In this document: positions 30,190 to 42,999 of the stretch, in pieces
Layout: the number at the start of each line of letters is the position of its first letter
Position numbering within the stretch: the stretch's first letter is position 1
Source: Blastobasis lacticolella
Lineage: Eukaryota; Arthropoda; Insecta; Lepidoptera; Blastobasidae
DNA length: 64,000 bases
Assembly: GCA_905147135.1 (NCBI GenBank)
Contig: LR990061.1
Location: 4,006,026-4,070,025 of the forward strand
Direction of reading: 5' to 3'
Program-made: the position numbers and the translations under genes
The notes under the pieces: generated by a model
The model's database searches: none
What the model saw: the letters and a program-made list of their open reading frames with translations, nothing else
What the model was told of the DNA's origin: nothing

Positions 30190-31050
30190 ACCCCTGTATT
30201 ATAGCGAACAAAACAAAATAATTTGAGGTTTATAAATTGTTTTAATTACTTTGACATTATATTTCTATTGACATTCGAATTTTTATTGATTATCTTCTAT
30301 TGACATTTTAATTATTAATGACATTGAGTGGCTTATAGTGCAATTTTATAATGATTATTTATGACTATTTTTTATAATTTTGAATGTATTCCATTCATTT
30401 GATATTATTTAGATTCAACATTTTATTACTCAAAATTTGTATGCCGATGGCGGGTCACAGACGACCTATCTATTAAAACTGTAACACAACTGCATAACCT
30501 GTGTACCACAAATAAATAAGTGACTGATTGATTGAGAAGTCAAGCCTCACTATAAGCATGCACGCCGCACGACGATTTTGACAGAATCCCCAATTCAGCT
30601 CCATTTCAAGTTAGTCGTACACAATAGTTGTAAACTATGTTTAAGTTCTAACGATGTTACATTGTTTTATGTACAATAAAGAATATATATATAGCTGTTG
30701 ACTATAGCTTCCCTGGCTTCATCACATTCGACTACCTTACTTTGTTCAGAATTTAAAAGAGACATGTATTTCCCAAACTACACCTCTGCTCATCACAGCA
30801 GCAGACAAGGAGATTGAAATGGCCACACATATTAATGCTTTGATGGATCTCTTTCTCCGAAACTTTCGAAATATGGATTACACGCAGATGACACCATTTT
30901 ATGTGCTTTGCAGGTCTGCCCTCAATTTCGATTACTGAGGAATATGTGGCAAGCCAGGCAAATAATTGAAAAAAAAAACCAGCGTTTCACCTATGTGAAA
31001 ATCAGTATTAGCCAAAAAAATTACAATAACATTTAAAAGTTAGAAGGCTG
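30190..31050. other. Intergenic, no gene seen
   Basis: AT-rich sequence; nothing supported. Confidence 0.4.
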
Positions 31051-31645
31051 TGTTGCCGCTGGATTAATAACGAACTTGTCCCAGAACAAAAACGAACTCA
31101 AGTTTATTGTTGTCATTTTGTTTTTGTTTAAGTACGATCATGGACGTTAAAATGCTGTGTATGACATTGTGACAGGAGACGAAGTATGAACATATTATTA
31201 CATGCCTGAAAAAAGCAACTAAATTGAAGCTTAGGCAAAAAAGTTATTGCGTTTTTTCTCCCGGACGTGCCTTGTCTGCAGGATCCCATTTGAAGAACAA
31301 AAGACTTAATGCTGAGTGGTACACAACCATTTGGTTGCCCAGTGTCTTGTTGTTTTCTCAGTTGCATTCTATTACACTATGACAATGCTTCGTCGCACAC
31401 CGTAAATAAGATAAAGTAATTGTTGGCTTCCGAAACGGTAGAGATTGAGACCCCTCTAGTCCAGACCGGGATCTATGCGATTTTTTTATTTCCCCAAAAA
31501 TCAAAGATTTGATGAAAGGTTTTAAATTTACGGGGCCGGAAGAGGTCGTGATAGCATTCAACTAGCACGTGAAAAACATACCCTCAGACCAGACCTCATG
31601 TTTTCAAAAATGGTTAGATCGAGTGAATAATTGTAAATACAGGGT
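31050..31645 (+). mobile_element. mariner transposase relic
   Basis: Words in order: IVTGDEV, YYMPEKSN, FFSRTC, then LLHYDNASSHTVNKIK, stop, LLASETVEIETP, and FLFPQKSKI. The TGDE and HYDNASSHT words hold the first two catalytic acids of mariner transposases, and FLFP is the usual word after the third. Several stops and shifts. A TIR pair could not be defined. Confidence 0.75.
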
Positions 31646-31649
31646 GGCT

Positions 31650-32480
31650 TTAGCCTCTGGACAAACAACTAAACCCTGTTTAAAACTGCTACTCAGCAGC
31701 ATCATAAAATAGGTCTTCCTTTAATTAGACAAAAAACATAAAACTATTTAGTCCAACAAATTAAGTTGTAACTTAATCTGCAATAATTACAACATACTGT
31801 ATGATGACAACACGGATGAATTAGTCTAGAATTAATTATTAACATTCATGACATGATTCTTGAGAAGCGAGTGACGTTATGTCACACTTCAAATTATTGT
31901 CAAATTACAATACAATTCTTTTTATTTAATTTAATCTGTCTATTGGCGTGGAGTTCTAATGCAATTCAAAGAGTTTGCAATGTTTAGGGTACTTTCTAGA
32001 CCATGCCACTACATACAGGTGCTCCTGAGTGTTAAATTTAAAATCGCTGATTTTTCGGTTTCGGTTTGACTGATTGTTATGATACTTTGCAGTTTTGTTT
32101 AAAATACCCTACTCAAGTAGTCGTATTCGGCTTGCCCCACAGCGTAAGGACACCTGTATATTACTTGACATGTAAATTGTTTTATTAATGAGTTACGCAA
32201 AACATTCAGTGTACCCTACGTATTAAGCCTTTGATGGTTTATGCGAGAGCTCACCGACGTTGACGAAGCAAATCAGCTCTTCCTCCAACGAAATGAACGG
32301 CTACATAACTCGACCGAAATGGTAACCCTTACCCTTAAGATTGGCCATTCGAATGATTTTTTTTTCTAGACACTGATTTACAGTGGCTGACCTCATTGTT
32401 CTGCACATTTATTCGTGAGCCGTGAACGCTTGGGAATGACTTCTCGCCAATTAAAATTATGATCGTAATAGCCATCAGTT
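31650..32480. other. Intergenic, no gene seen
   Basis: No recognisable feature. Confidence 0.4.
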
Positions 32481-32487
32481 CATAATT

Positions 32488-32766
32488 TTATTTATTTGAA
32501 ATTGATTTACATAACAAGATTACAATGTAAAAGAAATAATATATTGTAATGATGATTACAATAAATATTGATAAATACACTCGAGAATTATAGTCAGTGT
32601 CTAAACTTGGGTGGTGGTAATCGTGAGTTACTTTTTTATGATTTTGATAATGGCGAGTACCATCTAGGTGTTCTTGTAATTGATCGTCGGAATTTGTAAG
32701 AACTTTACATATCGTGCAAAAATATCTTGGGAACTTTCGTACTTTTGTCTGTTTATTATCATTCAT
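32488..32766 (-). CDS. Possible U1/matrin-type zinc-finger protein exon
   Basis: The minus frame has PRYFCTICKVLTNSDDQLQE and HLDGTRHYQNHKK. This is a C-x2-C ... H-x5-H finger of the U1/matrin/JAZ type, which often binds RNA or double-stranded RNA. A hydrophobic tail follows, probably read-through past an unrecognised splice donor. The region just upstream on the minus strand (33013-32800) has a possible exon flanked by TATTATTTTCAG and CAG|GTAAAA. Its reading contains another Cys/His-bearing stretch (FYSCPIINKIQLFNNSHVQ). I could not join the two in a consistent phase. It may be a small live gene or an old fragment. Confidence 0.35.
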   Translation of the reverse strand: MNDNKQTKVRKFPRYFCTICKVLTNSDDQLQEHLDGTRHYQNHKKVTHDYHHPSLDTDYNSRVYLSIFIVIIITIYYFFYIVILLCKSISNK

Positions 32767-32794
32767 TTTAAAGTTGGACGAGTGGTGACCCTTT

Positions 32795-32960
32795 TACCTG
32801 AAATGGATTAATTAAATGTGTAGTAATATGTAGATTAAAAGGAGGCCCCTGTACATGAGAATTATTAAAAAGTTGTATTTTATTGATGATAGGACAGGAA
32901 TAAAATCGAGTATTGTACATAGCAAAGCACTGAAAATAATAAAGATACCTAAATAATAAT
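32795..32960 (-). CDS. Possible upstream exon of the zinc-finger gene
   Basis: Open across its whole length between acceptor-like TTTTCAG (32948) and donor-like CAG|GTAAAA (about 32799) on the minus strand. The link to the finger exon below is a guess. Confidence 0.25.
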
Positions 32961-33019
32961 TGTAACTGTAAATATTTTATGTGTATTTTAGTGTATTTTA
33001 TAATTAAAATCAAATAAAT

Positions 33020-33930
33020 TTACAATAATAAAAATATGATGTTCTTTCGACGCCAGTGTCGACATGGTTGCTTAGTCCAATTTGGACAAAAATTTACTGA
33101 ATTAATCTCTTGGCATGGCTTAATTATTAGAACTATTGCGCGTTCCCTAGACATGGTAGAGATGAATTGCAAATTATTTTTATGTAACAAGCCTGAGAGG
33201 ATGACTTTTTAATTAGGGTGGGCTAAATATATCTAGAGTACGCGAATCTCCAATAAAAATCCAAAATTGGTGACAGCATTATTGTCAGTTAAGTACTTAC
33301 CAATGACCCGATACTGATTAGACATTTCCCATAAGCAAGTACTCCATTCAAAGAAAAGCGAAAAGTGCGAGCAAAAGCCATAAACAGTGATTTCCAAAAC
33401 AATGTATATTTCCATGCGATGGCAAACAATTAGTTTTGTTTGTATGCACGATAATCTTTTAGAAGTAAGTTTACCAATAGTGACTTCGTATTATAAAAAA
33501 GAACAACTTATTACTGTCCCAAAATTGGACATTGACTTGGGAAGAGAGAACAGGGTATTCCAAGTTGATTATTATAGAGAGATTAAGCATACAATACTTT
33601 AAAATCAAGAAGAAGCTATTCCATACCACTCAAATTTGTCATATTGATATTCTGAAGTACAAAGCAAACATGATTTTCACTACAAAATGAACATTAAAGT
33701 TCCGAAGAATCACCGGTTCCAATTTAACTTTCCACTTTTGTCATTGTGTGATGCAAAAACCAGGTGACGCTATGCTGACGTGTTTCGAAATTCTACATGC
33801 CACAACCTGCATTAACCCAAATTGTATTTAGAAATGCATAAGTACTTTATCAGTTCTCTGGTTACATATTGATTCTGGTTACACACAGGCTTTGCTTACG
33901 TTGGGGCTAGATGGCGCTGTGTGAATTGTC
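33020..33930. other. Intergenic, no gene seen
   Basis: Short frames only. Confidence 0.4.
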
Positions 33931-33959
33931 CAAGCATATTTATTTTATTTATTTATTTT

Positions 33960-34240
33960 TAACAGCTCTTGGAGGAATGTCAATTTTCATGGACGACAAT
34001 GCTCGCGCTCGTCATTCTGGAGACGTAGAAGCGGATATGAAAGAAGTAGGGATCCGTCATTTAGATTGGCCAACTCGAAGTCCCGACCTAAATCAGCAGC
34101 AATGCAAAACATCAGGGCGATAAAAAGAATAATTGCAGATGAATGACAACGACGTTATGAAAATATAATGAAAAGCATGCCCAGAAGGAAGCTGTAGGGT
34201 TTTGCAAGAGGAGGTTATTACTCGTTATTATTGTACCCGT
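33960..34240 (+). mobile_element. Tc1-like transposase C-terminal relic
   Basis: Reads MSIFMDDNARARHSGDVEAD, then VGIRHLDWPTRSPDLN, and after a deletion ENIMKSMPRRK and FARGGYYS. FMxDNARxH and DWPxRSPDLNP are diagnostic words for Tc1 transposases. Confidence 0.75.
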
Positions 34241-36320
34241 ATCGGTACTATTTTGATTATTTTAATTGACTTGTTATTTCTAAACTAAGTATATTGTTAG
34301 TATACCTACTTATAATTTATATTTTTTATTTTGATTAAGCTTGATAATTTAAATATTTTGATTGATTATTGTATTTGACATGATGTTTTAATCCTTAGGT
34401 ATTGTTTGTATACCTACTCATTTATCATATTGTATCGAATTTTTATTTTATTATATCATGATATATAAATTGACATGCTACTAATATTTGTATATTTTAC
34501 CATGACATTGTTATATTCAAATTTAAGACGATATCCTTGTGAGTTACTTATGTTATGAAATGTATAATAATATAAGGTAATTTTCATAGATAAATAAATA
34601 AATCTAAATCTAAATCTAATTTATTATAATTTCACATTTCAATATATTTATTTAAATTCAAGTGAACTTTAATTGGCTATGGAAAGTGAATTTCCTTAGA
34701 GTCGTTTTTTTTGAAAAGGAAGACGTGGGATTGTCCAAGGACATGGATACATAAAATTTGGATCGATATCATCTGAATACACTGTGATTATACGGTATGG
34801 AGTGGGCATTAAATAAGTTTAGAATTACTTGGATTATGTTGAAATAATTAAATGGTCAAGTACCTCTAAAAACAACTATGACCAAAAGAAAAATTTTACA
34901 ATTTACATATTTTGCTCATTCATACATTTGTGAATTTTTTTCTATTATTATTTAATAGTGAGCTCTCATGTTAAATGTGGAAACAGTACCAATTGTAATA
35001 CCTAGCATAATTAAGTCGACCGACAGTTTTTCATAACTAGATTGACAAGTCTCATAGCTCGCAGAACCGATGACCAATCGGGCGAAAACTTAGAGGATTA
35101 CACCAGAATTAATCCTCTAAGGGCGAACAAATTTGGACTTCCCCTCCTTTCCCTCCCTCTCAATATATACGGATGATTTTCTGTAGTTCATGATGTGCGA
35201 GAGTATGCAACTGGCATAAAGCCGACGAATGTGGAAGACTGGGGGAGAGGCCTTTGTCTCTGGTAGTCTCTGGCGGCGTTGACAGATGAACGATACAATA
35301 AGAGAAATGAAATTAATTTTGAATTTTTTATTCTATGTAATAATATCATGAGATAGTGGAGCACGTTTCTATTGTCCCGACTACGCGGCAGCGCCAACAC
35401 CATACTGAAGATGTTTGTGGCACGTGGGACTCCCAAAAGCACCAATGCTGGACCCATATACATCTTAATATTCATTAAAGTATTTTTGTATTACTAATAA
35501 TTTGCACAATGAAAGAAAGTAATTTACTTACAAAATAAAAATATTATTAATTGAGAAAATGGTTGTTCAACGCCGTGAACTCTATGTCTACATGAAAGAG
35601 ATTAAATGAATTAGGGTGAAGGTTGAATAAAATCGCATAGAAGAGGCTACAATCCAAAAATGGCCTGCTATAGAGTTAGAACAACGAAGATGGCAGTAAA
35701 TTAACGACTTTGTCAAGGCAAGAAGAAAAACAAGACAAAATAATTTGGCTAATATTGAATGTAGGTGTGTTAGTCTTGCATATTACTTCAATGAACAAAA
35801 TATATAGTCTACCTCATTCAAGTAAATAATATACATTACTATAATAATATACATTCAACATTAGCCACTCTCTAATGACCAAATAAATTAAATATGATGT
35901 TAAAGTAAATGCATGGATGAGCATTTTCTTTCTTACTGGGATTCGAACCTATGACAACCAGAGGCAACACTACAATTATTATCAACGATTACCACTTAGC
36001 TGGCTGACCAGCGAATACGTAGGATTTGATAGCGATTCAGCATAGGAATGTTGCCTTGTGCCAATGGCAAATCTCCCAAGTAGCTTAGAGGTTGGGGGTG
36101 TTGAGAAAAGATTCTTAATTTTTTGAATTGACCCTTTTCGTTTAATATGACAGACTTGAATGCATTTAAAATAAATAATTTTAGCTTTCCACATACGGAG
36201 AACGTAAGAAATATTGTAAAATATTTTGTTGTGTGAAATTAATAATTTAATATTACAGACAGATGTTACTACTTTATACTAGCTTTGACCCTCTTCTTCA
36301 TTCGCGCATATGTTTGTGTA
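34240..36320. other. Intergenic, mostly AT-rich
   Basis: A minus-strand frame at 35188-35475 begins with a hydrophobic stretch (MYMGPALVLLGV) but has no recognisable domain. I cannot support a gene. Confidence 0.4.
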
Positions 36321-36700
36321 CAAGTTGGTAGGAATATACCTATGGCGAACGTAAAGACAGGAAGAATATACCACAAATCAAATGTGTCCAACCTGTTCCG
36401 CACACGTCGTACCAAGCGACTAATGTCTCACCAGGCAGTTCCTTAGACCAAAGAATGAGCATCAGTGAATTTTCTGGCGTCTCACTCACATACTCTGCCT
36501 TCATGCTCCACACTGGCAAAAACCTCCACCAATTTGGAGAAGACTCAAGCCTAATAATAGATGTGTTGTCGATGTCTATGATGATGATAATCCTATTCCT
36601 GGAGTTATCTAGCTCTGTGTTAAATTTCATACAAATCGGACGGACAGTTAAACGTGTTATGTATGGGAGATAGGTGGCCGCCTTCCATAGAAAAAGAAGA
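36320..36700. repeat. Unclassified repeat-like segment
   Basis: Contains cacacgtcgtaccaagcgac, similar to a word of SINE family B (gtgtcgtacaaggcgactaa), and a gatgatgataat run. Not resolved further. Confidence 0.3.
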
Positions 36701-36734
36701 AGGGTAGAATGTATTTATTTAAAAAGTGGCAATC

Positions 36735-36930
36735 TTTAAACGGTGTCATCGGGCCCACTGCTGGAGATAGACCTCCCCCAGAGATCTCCTTAAAGGCCGG
36801 TCCTATGCCTTCCATGTCCAGCTGGTACCTGCAATGTTTACTATGTCATCGGTCCACCTTGTGGGGGGCCTACCCTCGCTGCGCCCATCAGTTCTGCGGC
36901 TATATGCCCTGCCTACATTACAATGTGTTC
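36735..36930 (-). mobile_element. RTE-type LINE fragment (minus)
   Basis: The plus strand has gggcccactgctggagatag, then tgtcatcggtccaccttgtg and ggggggcctaccctcgctgc. These are the reverse complement of a common lepidopteran RTE segment. Confidence 0.6.
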
Positions 36931-37429
36931 AACAAGAAAGTAACCATTAAAAATGTTTAAATTTTTTTTATTAAGTAAGTACTGGATTAAGTAACTCTAG
37001 CGAAAATGATTCGTGTCAATTATACTTATTTGCGCATTAACGCATTTCTCGTTTTGATTGCCGCGTATGACAAATCATACTATCCTGGGATCAAGAAGAT
37101 AAAGCACGACTGAGGTCGTACAAATTTTTTAGCCAAAGTTTTGTTTTGGGCATCGAATTTTCATGATAACATCGCTATGTTTGAATTACAAATTGTTTTT
37201 ACCGAAAGTGAATCACCCAGTCTAGGTGCAGTAAAGGGTTATCCTCCAAAAGAGGTTTCAGAAAGTTAATATTGTTCTCCGCAGCCATGAATGATAGCGT
37301 CAACAAGAAGACCAAAATAGATGAGAAAGCTTGTCTTGTTTCCGGTTTCGAATTACTCTTCTTTTACTAATTGGTTGAATTCAAGGCACAATGTAAAACG
37401 AATTTCGCAAGAGGAGAAATCAATTAAAT

Positions 37430-37665
37430 TATTTATTGAGTAGGACATTCAATATTTCTTTCAATCGTTAAAAGTAGGGGGTAGATGAAACACAATGACA
37501 TATCGGCCATTGACAAAAGTAGGGGGTAGATGAAACACAATGACCCCAAACACCGAAGTCGTCTGATTACCGCCTGGAAAGCAGGTAGAAACATCGAGAT
37601 CTTGAAGACCCTCACAGTCAAAAACACAAACTTTTGCCGAACTTGCAATGTATAAAAAAAGATGG
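37430..37665 (-). repeat. Dispersed repeat with 45-bp internal duplication
   Basis: The left end (gacattcaatatttctttc) resembles 56690-56730. Inside, aagtagggggtagatgaaac is duplicated at 37471 and 37516 (period 45). Confidence 0.5.
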
Positions 37666-37894
37666 AGACCATTATCTATGGTTGACTCAATAAGTCAGAA
37701 GATACTAGATACAGAACAATAGACCATAGTGAAGACTGAACACCGTTACAATATAAACACATTTCATTAAAATACACATTAATACAACTTCCAGTGTAAC
37801 TTTCATGTTATAAAATACATATTTTTTTATTTAATTGTCGATTACGTTTTTTGTTGAACACAGTCTGTAATGGTAATGATGATTTATGTACATT

Positions 37895-38135
37895 AGTTGC
37901 ATGCTAACCGATGCTCATACGGTGAGGGAAAACATCGTGATGATCCAATCCGGTCAGGTTCCCTGGTAGCACAGAGGTCAGACGGCAGTCGCTCTACTGT
38001 AATTATTCACGGACGGCTTGGTAAAGTGCGTGGGGATCCGGTGAATGCATGAGGCGCACAGGCTCATGCATCCACCTATGGCCTATGGCCAGCCGTGGAC
38101 GTACTGTGTCCGAGATGATGATGATGCGGTCCAAG
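37895..38135 (+). repeat. SINE family A, 3' part
   Basis: Core words ggtgagggaaaacatcgtga and gtcagacggcagtcgctcta are followed by an unusual 3' end and (GAT)n. Confidence 0.7.
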
Positions 38136-38139
38136 GTCA

Positions 38140-40330
38140 GCAAAGTACTATTACGGGCCATCGTTGATGATGATTTTGAATGGCACAGGACCTACGCCTA
38201 TATACTACGCATAAAGGATTGTAATATCCCGTAAAGTCCGAAGTATTCAAGCGTTCTGTTCAAGCCCAGCAACAAAAGCAGGACTAAATCAAGACTTATG
38301 TCTGGATGCACTCGGCCTTACAATCCTGGAGGGGTTGAATTCCAAGGGTGATTACTAATGCAAAATTCTTCAATCAATCAATAAAATAATTTATTTGTGA
38401 AACACACGTACAGTGAGATATTACAATTAAGACATACCGCTGTGATACGCCATTAGGCAAAATTCTATGCAAATTAGAATAGAAAAGCATTTACTTGGTA
38501 CTCTATGCACACACATTGTGCATAAAGTGACTGTATGAATAATACAATGATTCGATCAATCGCAATCTATTGAATTTTTCCAATACCCACTAAAAGTTAT
38601 AAAATTCCAATACTTCAATATTTCTTACTAATTATTACCTATTATCCACGCTAGTAGCTACATAGGTCACGTTGTTCCAGAATATTCGGAACCACAACAT
38701 GATTTTTGCCCAAAATTACCTACCCCATCCAAACCCAATATTTTTCATACATCGTACGATATGAGCTTTAAAATTATGGATTTGATAGTTTAGGCGGAAA
38801 ATAATGACTTACCTGAACAAAAGAGAGGCCAATTACCCAAAGACTATATTATACTTTTATACACTTATATAAAAATCAATGCGCTTGCCCGTGCGCTTGC
38901 TCCGTAACTTATAGTAAGCGAATGACGACGGACGCAATCGAAGTGTCATTCGGTCGATAGTGATGTGGCGATATCGATTAACGCTGGCGATAATATCTAT
39001 TGGTGTGCCTTGCGGGTAAGACCGTGAAGTTGTTGGGTATACGTGCAGAGAACACTTCTACGGCCCTATTAATAAACATGGCATGGCAAGTTTGTATTGC
39101 AAATTCTAGGTTTAAAGTTACGCTATGTTTATTAAAACAGGGGTTAATAGGGCTTACTTTAAGCAATATATTGTATCGCTCCCTCGCTAACTATGGTGTC
39201 TAGGGTGTTTGTCTGTATGTGTGAATGTAGGATGAGAGATATAATATTTTGTAGGTATTTTACTTCAGCTACACTTCACGATCAAATCGATGGTCGGATC
39301 TAGAGTAGGTATCCTAAACAGACGAGCCTGTATGTAAAAATTGATGAATGTGGCAAGATCGAGGGAGAGGTTTTTCAGTACCAAATCAACTAGAATAATG
39401 TGATTTCTGCCTAAAATGCGATTGGTTAGATGTAATTTTCACAGTTCATGAATTTGCCAAATTTGTATGACTCAATCATATATATGTCGTAGCTGTCTCA
39501 TGTATCTGTATGTAATCAGCTGTGTTATCAACACCTTCATGGATAAGACTGACTCGTAAGCTGTCTAGCGCGTTCTAGTTAACGCACAGCGCCATCTACC
39601 GTCAACGTAACAAACCAGATCTTTCACCGAGGAATATTTTCAACGTTTCAAAGTTACCAAGTATTCCTACCCAACTTTCCACTTCGTTCTTACTTCTGTA
39701 AGCAGCTTATGTATTAACACCTTGAAATATAAACATTATCATCGTCGTCTTGACGTCAATCTCGGTTCCTTCCTCTTCTTGAGCACTTCGCTCGATTCGA
39801 TATCCTTAATGGTGAGTTTGCACACATGTTGCCCTTAATATCCTCAAGTCATCATCTTTAGGGCCAGCCGCTCCGGCAGGACACAACATTTGTTAACTAC
39901 ATAATTTACCATACCATTTAAGTGGCCATACTCTCTACATTTTCGGTTTAAAAACAAATATTAGCTCTAAAAGCTAGTTATCGTTTAATAAATGGTGAGA
40001 AAGCACAAATAGCACATACACGTTTTCCATCAGGAGACCCACTTCCTGTTGACTACCACATGACTTTTTTTTTATACCACCAAGGTGGCAAACAAGCTTA
40101 CGCCCCAATCTGTACATTGTAATTACCTTTATTTGTCTGTACATTGTAACTACCTTTGCTTAATCCTATTGTTAACCATATTCAGAATTCAAATATTTCA
40201 ACGTATTCATTATATAGCTACCTTTCACGCGGATCAGCAGCTTCTCATTAACTTTGTAATTATTTGCTCAACGCATTAAATTCAGTTAAAACTACAGTCC
40301 ACTATTTATCATTTTAACCTGCTTATCCTG
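38140..40330. other. Intergenic, no gene seen
   Basis: A short repeat word (cgcgttctagttaacgcaca, cagcgccatcta) at 39568-39600 is related to 28766-28798. Otherwise nothing is supported. Confidence 0.4.
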
Positions 40331-40364
40331 AAGTCTACGACCGAAGAAAATAGGCCGGAACACC

Positions 40365-40458
40365 CTAGGTGTAAGGTAGGTGCAGGGTAGGTGTAGGGTA
40401 CTGGGTAGGGGTAGGGTAGGGTAGGTAACGTAGTCGCGCTGGGTCCACTAGTAATAAT
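40365..40458 (-). repeat. Family C repeat, 5' end with (GTAGG)n-like array
   Basis: Repeats of gtagggtaggtg type end in ccagcgcgactacg on the minus strand, the usual start of family C (see 40690). Confidence 0.5.
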
Positions 40459-40689
40459 AAAATTGCAATTTATGAATATAGGAAAAGACACAATTAGGTA
40501 TATTTAGTTACCCAGAGATCAAACGATAGTGTCTATAATCGATCAACGTTACATCACTAGCAACTTATTAGCGCATGGAGGTATTTGTAAATATAAAGCT
40601 TACTGTTGGATTTCTATTCGCTTTTATAGTACCCTACTTTCTTTTGAAACAAGAACAATGCTGTATTAAGGTTACCTACTTTATTTTTT

Positions 40690-40900
40690 ACTAGTGGACC
40701 CGGCGCGACTTCGTTCGCGTACACCTACTTTACTCCTACCTACCCTCTTTCTACTTGCTTATAAACCTTCCTCTTGAATCACTCTATCTGCTGTTGAAAC
40801 CCGCATCAAAATCCGTTGCGTAGTTTCAAAGATTTAAGCATACAAAGGGACATAGGGACAGAGAAAGCGACTTTGTTTTATACTATGTAGTGATTGTATT
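40690..40900 (+). repeat. Family C dispersed repeat
   Basis: Starts gacccggcgcgacttcgttc and ends actttgttttatactatgta, with aaaatccgttgcgtagtttc inside. Other copies: 48138, 48600 (minus), 50890 (minus), 51125 and 57310. It is abundant in Lepidoptera and non-coding. Confidence 0.7.
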
Positions 40901-40904
40901 CTTA

Positions 40905-41400
40905 TCTACAATCCGCCAAACTGCCGACCAGCTTAATTTTTTGGACTCCGTACTTTTGAGCGCCGTACGAATTGTCGACGATCTCATACTGACAAGCAAG
41001 TTAGAACTACTCGCTGACCGAATGGACTTTGGCTCCCTGTGTGTATTCTACCGACTGCACAAAGGGGAGTGTTCTGAGGGACTATTCGATCTAGTGCCCA
41101 CAGCACAATTTCGCCATCGAAACACCCGCTGCGGGCTAGCCAATCAGCCCCATTACGTAGACCCACTAGTGGTGTCCATGCGAAGATTTGAAAGAACGTT
41201 TCTCGCTCGAACGATTCGGATATGCTTCCTTTGGACTATGACATGGGATCGTGCTTGAGGTATATTAGAGGTCCCCTAAGTGGCGGGCAATGCATTGGTA
41301 GCGCCCCTGGGGTTCTGATGTCCATAGGCGTAGGCGCTTTCCATCAGGTGGCCCGAATGCCTGTTTGCCTACCGTATTACATCATAAAAAAAATATTAAT
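40905..41400 (+). mobile_element. LINE RT C-terminal relic (jockey/CR1-like), copy 1
   Basis: Reads AVRIVDDLILTSKLELLADR, FGSLCVFYRLHKGECSEGLF and RRFERTFLARTIR, then the 3' UTR word ccatcaggtggcccgaatgc. It matches 44500-44945. Confidence 0.75.
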
Positions 41401-41579
41401 TTCTTACTAAAAATGATAATGTAGTGTGAGTGCGTGAGTTCTAATATCAAATATGCGAATGTTTGTAAAGGTGGATGTTTGTTATTTGTTCACGCAAAAA
41501 CTATTAAACGGATTATAGTACAATTTGCCATTAATTTTACTTATAACCTAGAATAGCACGTAAGGTATAAATAAAAAAC

Positions 41580-41880
41580 TCATCTAGGTGTTAATGTCCC
41601 GGTTGTTCTCTCGCGAACAAGGGCTTGACCATGATCCAGGATTTGGCAGATTATGTAATTACAGTGGAGGGACTGCCATCTGACCTCCGTGACCTTGTTA
41701 ACAGGGGAACCTCACCAGATTGGATTTTGGTTACACATACACATACAAGAAAGAGCATCGGTTAGTATACCCAAAAATAGTCATTGGTACACGGCCGCAC
41801 TGGGGTTCTAACCCAGTACCTGTCGCTTACGAGTCGAAACCCTTAACCACTAAGCCCCCGACGCTCTCAGCTCTTACCAC
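41580..41880 (-). repeat. SINE family A
   Basis: Minus orientation. The tRNA-like head is at the right (about 41775-41870) and the agagaacaaccgggacatta end at the left. A central block is deleted. Confidence 0.75.
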
Positions 41881-42054
41881 GCAGGGTATAATGTATCCCG
41901 AAATGCAATGCGGTTTCCACAGACAAGACTTATATAAATTTAAGTCTAGAGGCCTGTAACTGCCAAGTAGTTATGCTGGGAGTTACTTGTACGGGTAGGA
42001 TACCTCGTATGCGTCATATTACCGAGTTCAATCCCCAGTGCCACTACGTACCCA

Positions 42055-42250
42055 CCATTGACTTTTTCTGGTTGAAAACTAACCGATGCTCTTATGGTGA
42101 GTGAAAACATGGTGATGAAATTTGCACATTCAGGCGTCTGAATGTGTAAGTGTACCCTTGATCCTATCTGGTCAGTTTGGGAGATCAGGTAATTAAAGTG
42201 GAGCGACTGCCATCTGACCTACGTGACCCTTATACCAGTGGAACCTGACT
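42055..42250 (+). repeat. SINE family A, partial
   Basis: Core words accgatgctcttatggtgag and agtggagcgactgccatctg, the second in inverse order, so the copy is rearranged. Confidence 0.55.
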
Positions 42251-42283
42251 CGATGAAGCAATAAACAATTTGATTATTGAGTA

Positions 42284-42625
42284 TTTTTTTTTATGTCATA
42301 CGGTAGGCAAACAGGCAAGCGGGCCACCTGATGGAAAGTGGTCACCACTGCCTATAGACATTAGCAACACCAAGAGTATCGCTAATGCGTTGCCCACCTC
42401 TATAACACGTTGCTCTGGCAGCAAAAAGCAAATGCCACTCCACTGCCAAAGCCACGGTTCCCCAAATCCCCACCCCATGGAGCACTGGAAACCTTACTCA
42501 CCGGCAGAAACACAATACTATTTAAAAGAGTATTATTTAGCTGCGATATTCTGTAAGGTGGAGGTACTTCCCCAGTCGGGCGGCTCCAATTTGAACGAGA
42601 TACCCCGCTATGCCCTACCTCTCTT
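42284..42625 (-). mobile_element. LINE 3' end, young copy 1
   Basis: A poly-T start then atgtcatacggtaggcaaac. It is nearly identical to 53128-53480 and homologous to the plus-oriented 48870-49135. Confidence 0.75.
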
Positions 42626-42654
42626 AAAGTATATGTATAGAGTATATATAGAGT

Positions 42655-42870
42655 ATATTATCATGGTTACACATTCAGTCGCCTGAATGTGCATGTTTCA
42701 CCACGATGTTTTCCCGCACCGTAAGAGCATCGGTTAGTATTCAACTAATATACGTAACTCAGAAAAGAGTCATTGGTACATGGCGTCAACGGGATTCGAA
42801 CCCGGTACTTCTCGCATACGAGTCGGATACCCGACGCTATTGGCTATATTGGCTACCGACGCTCCTACGC
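42655..42870 (-). repeat. SINE family A, 5' half
   Basis: The tRNA-like head with B-box gggttcgaatcc (minus) is at about 42787-42800; the core follows leftward. Confidence 0.75.
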
Positions 42871-42999
42871 AATCCCATATTATTGGTAAATCCGACTCTG
42901 TATTTCGATTGATTGATAGATTGTTATCGTTTTCAGTTAGCATAGATGAGACATCTCTTCCGTTATCAACCCCTGTTAGAGATTCCTTCATAACTTAAC

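Noticed and set aside
35188..35475. 95-codon minus-strand frame with hydrophobic start
   Set aside because: A weak signal-peptide-like start but no domain, no splice-supported partner exon, and a low-complexity middle.
40365..40458. Telomere-like GTAGG/GGTAGG repeats
   Set aside because: Insect telomeres use TTAGG; this array is the variable start of dispersed repeat family C, with another copy at 48.65 kb.
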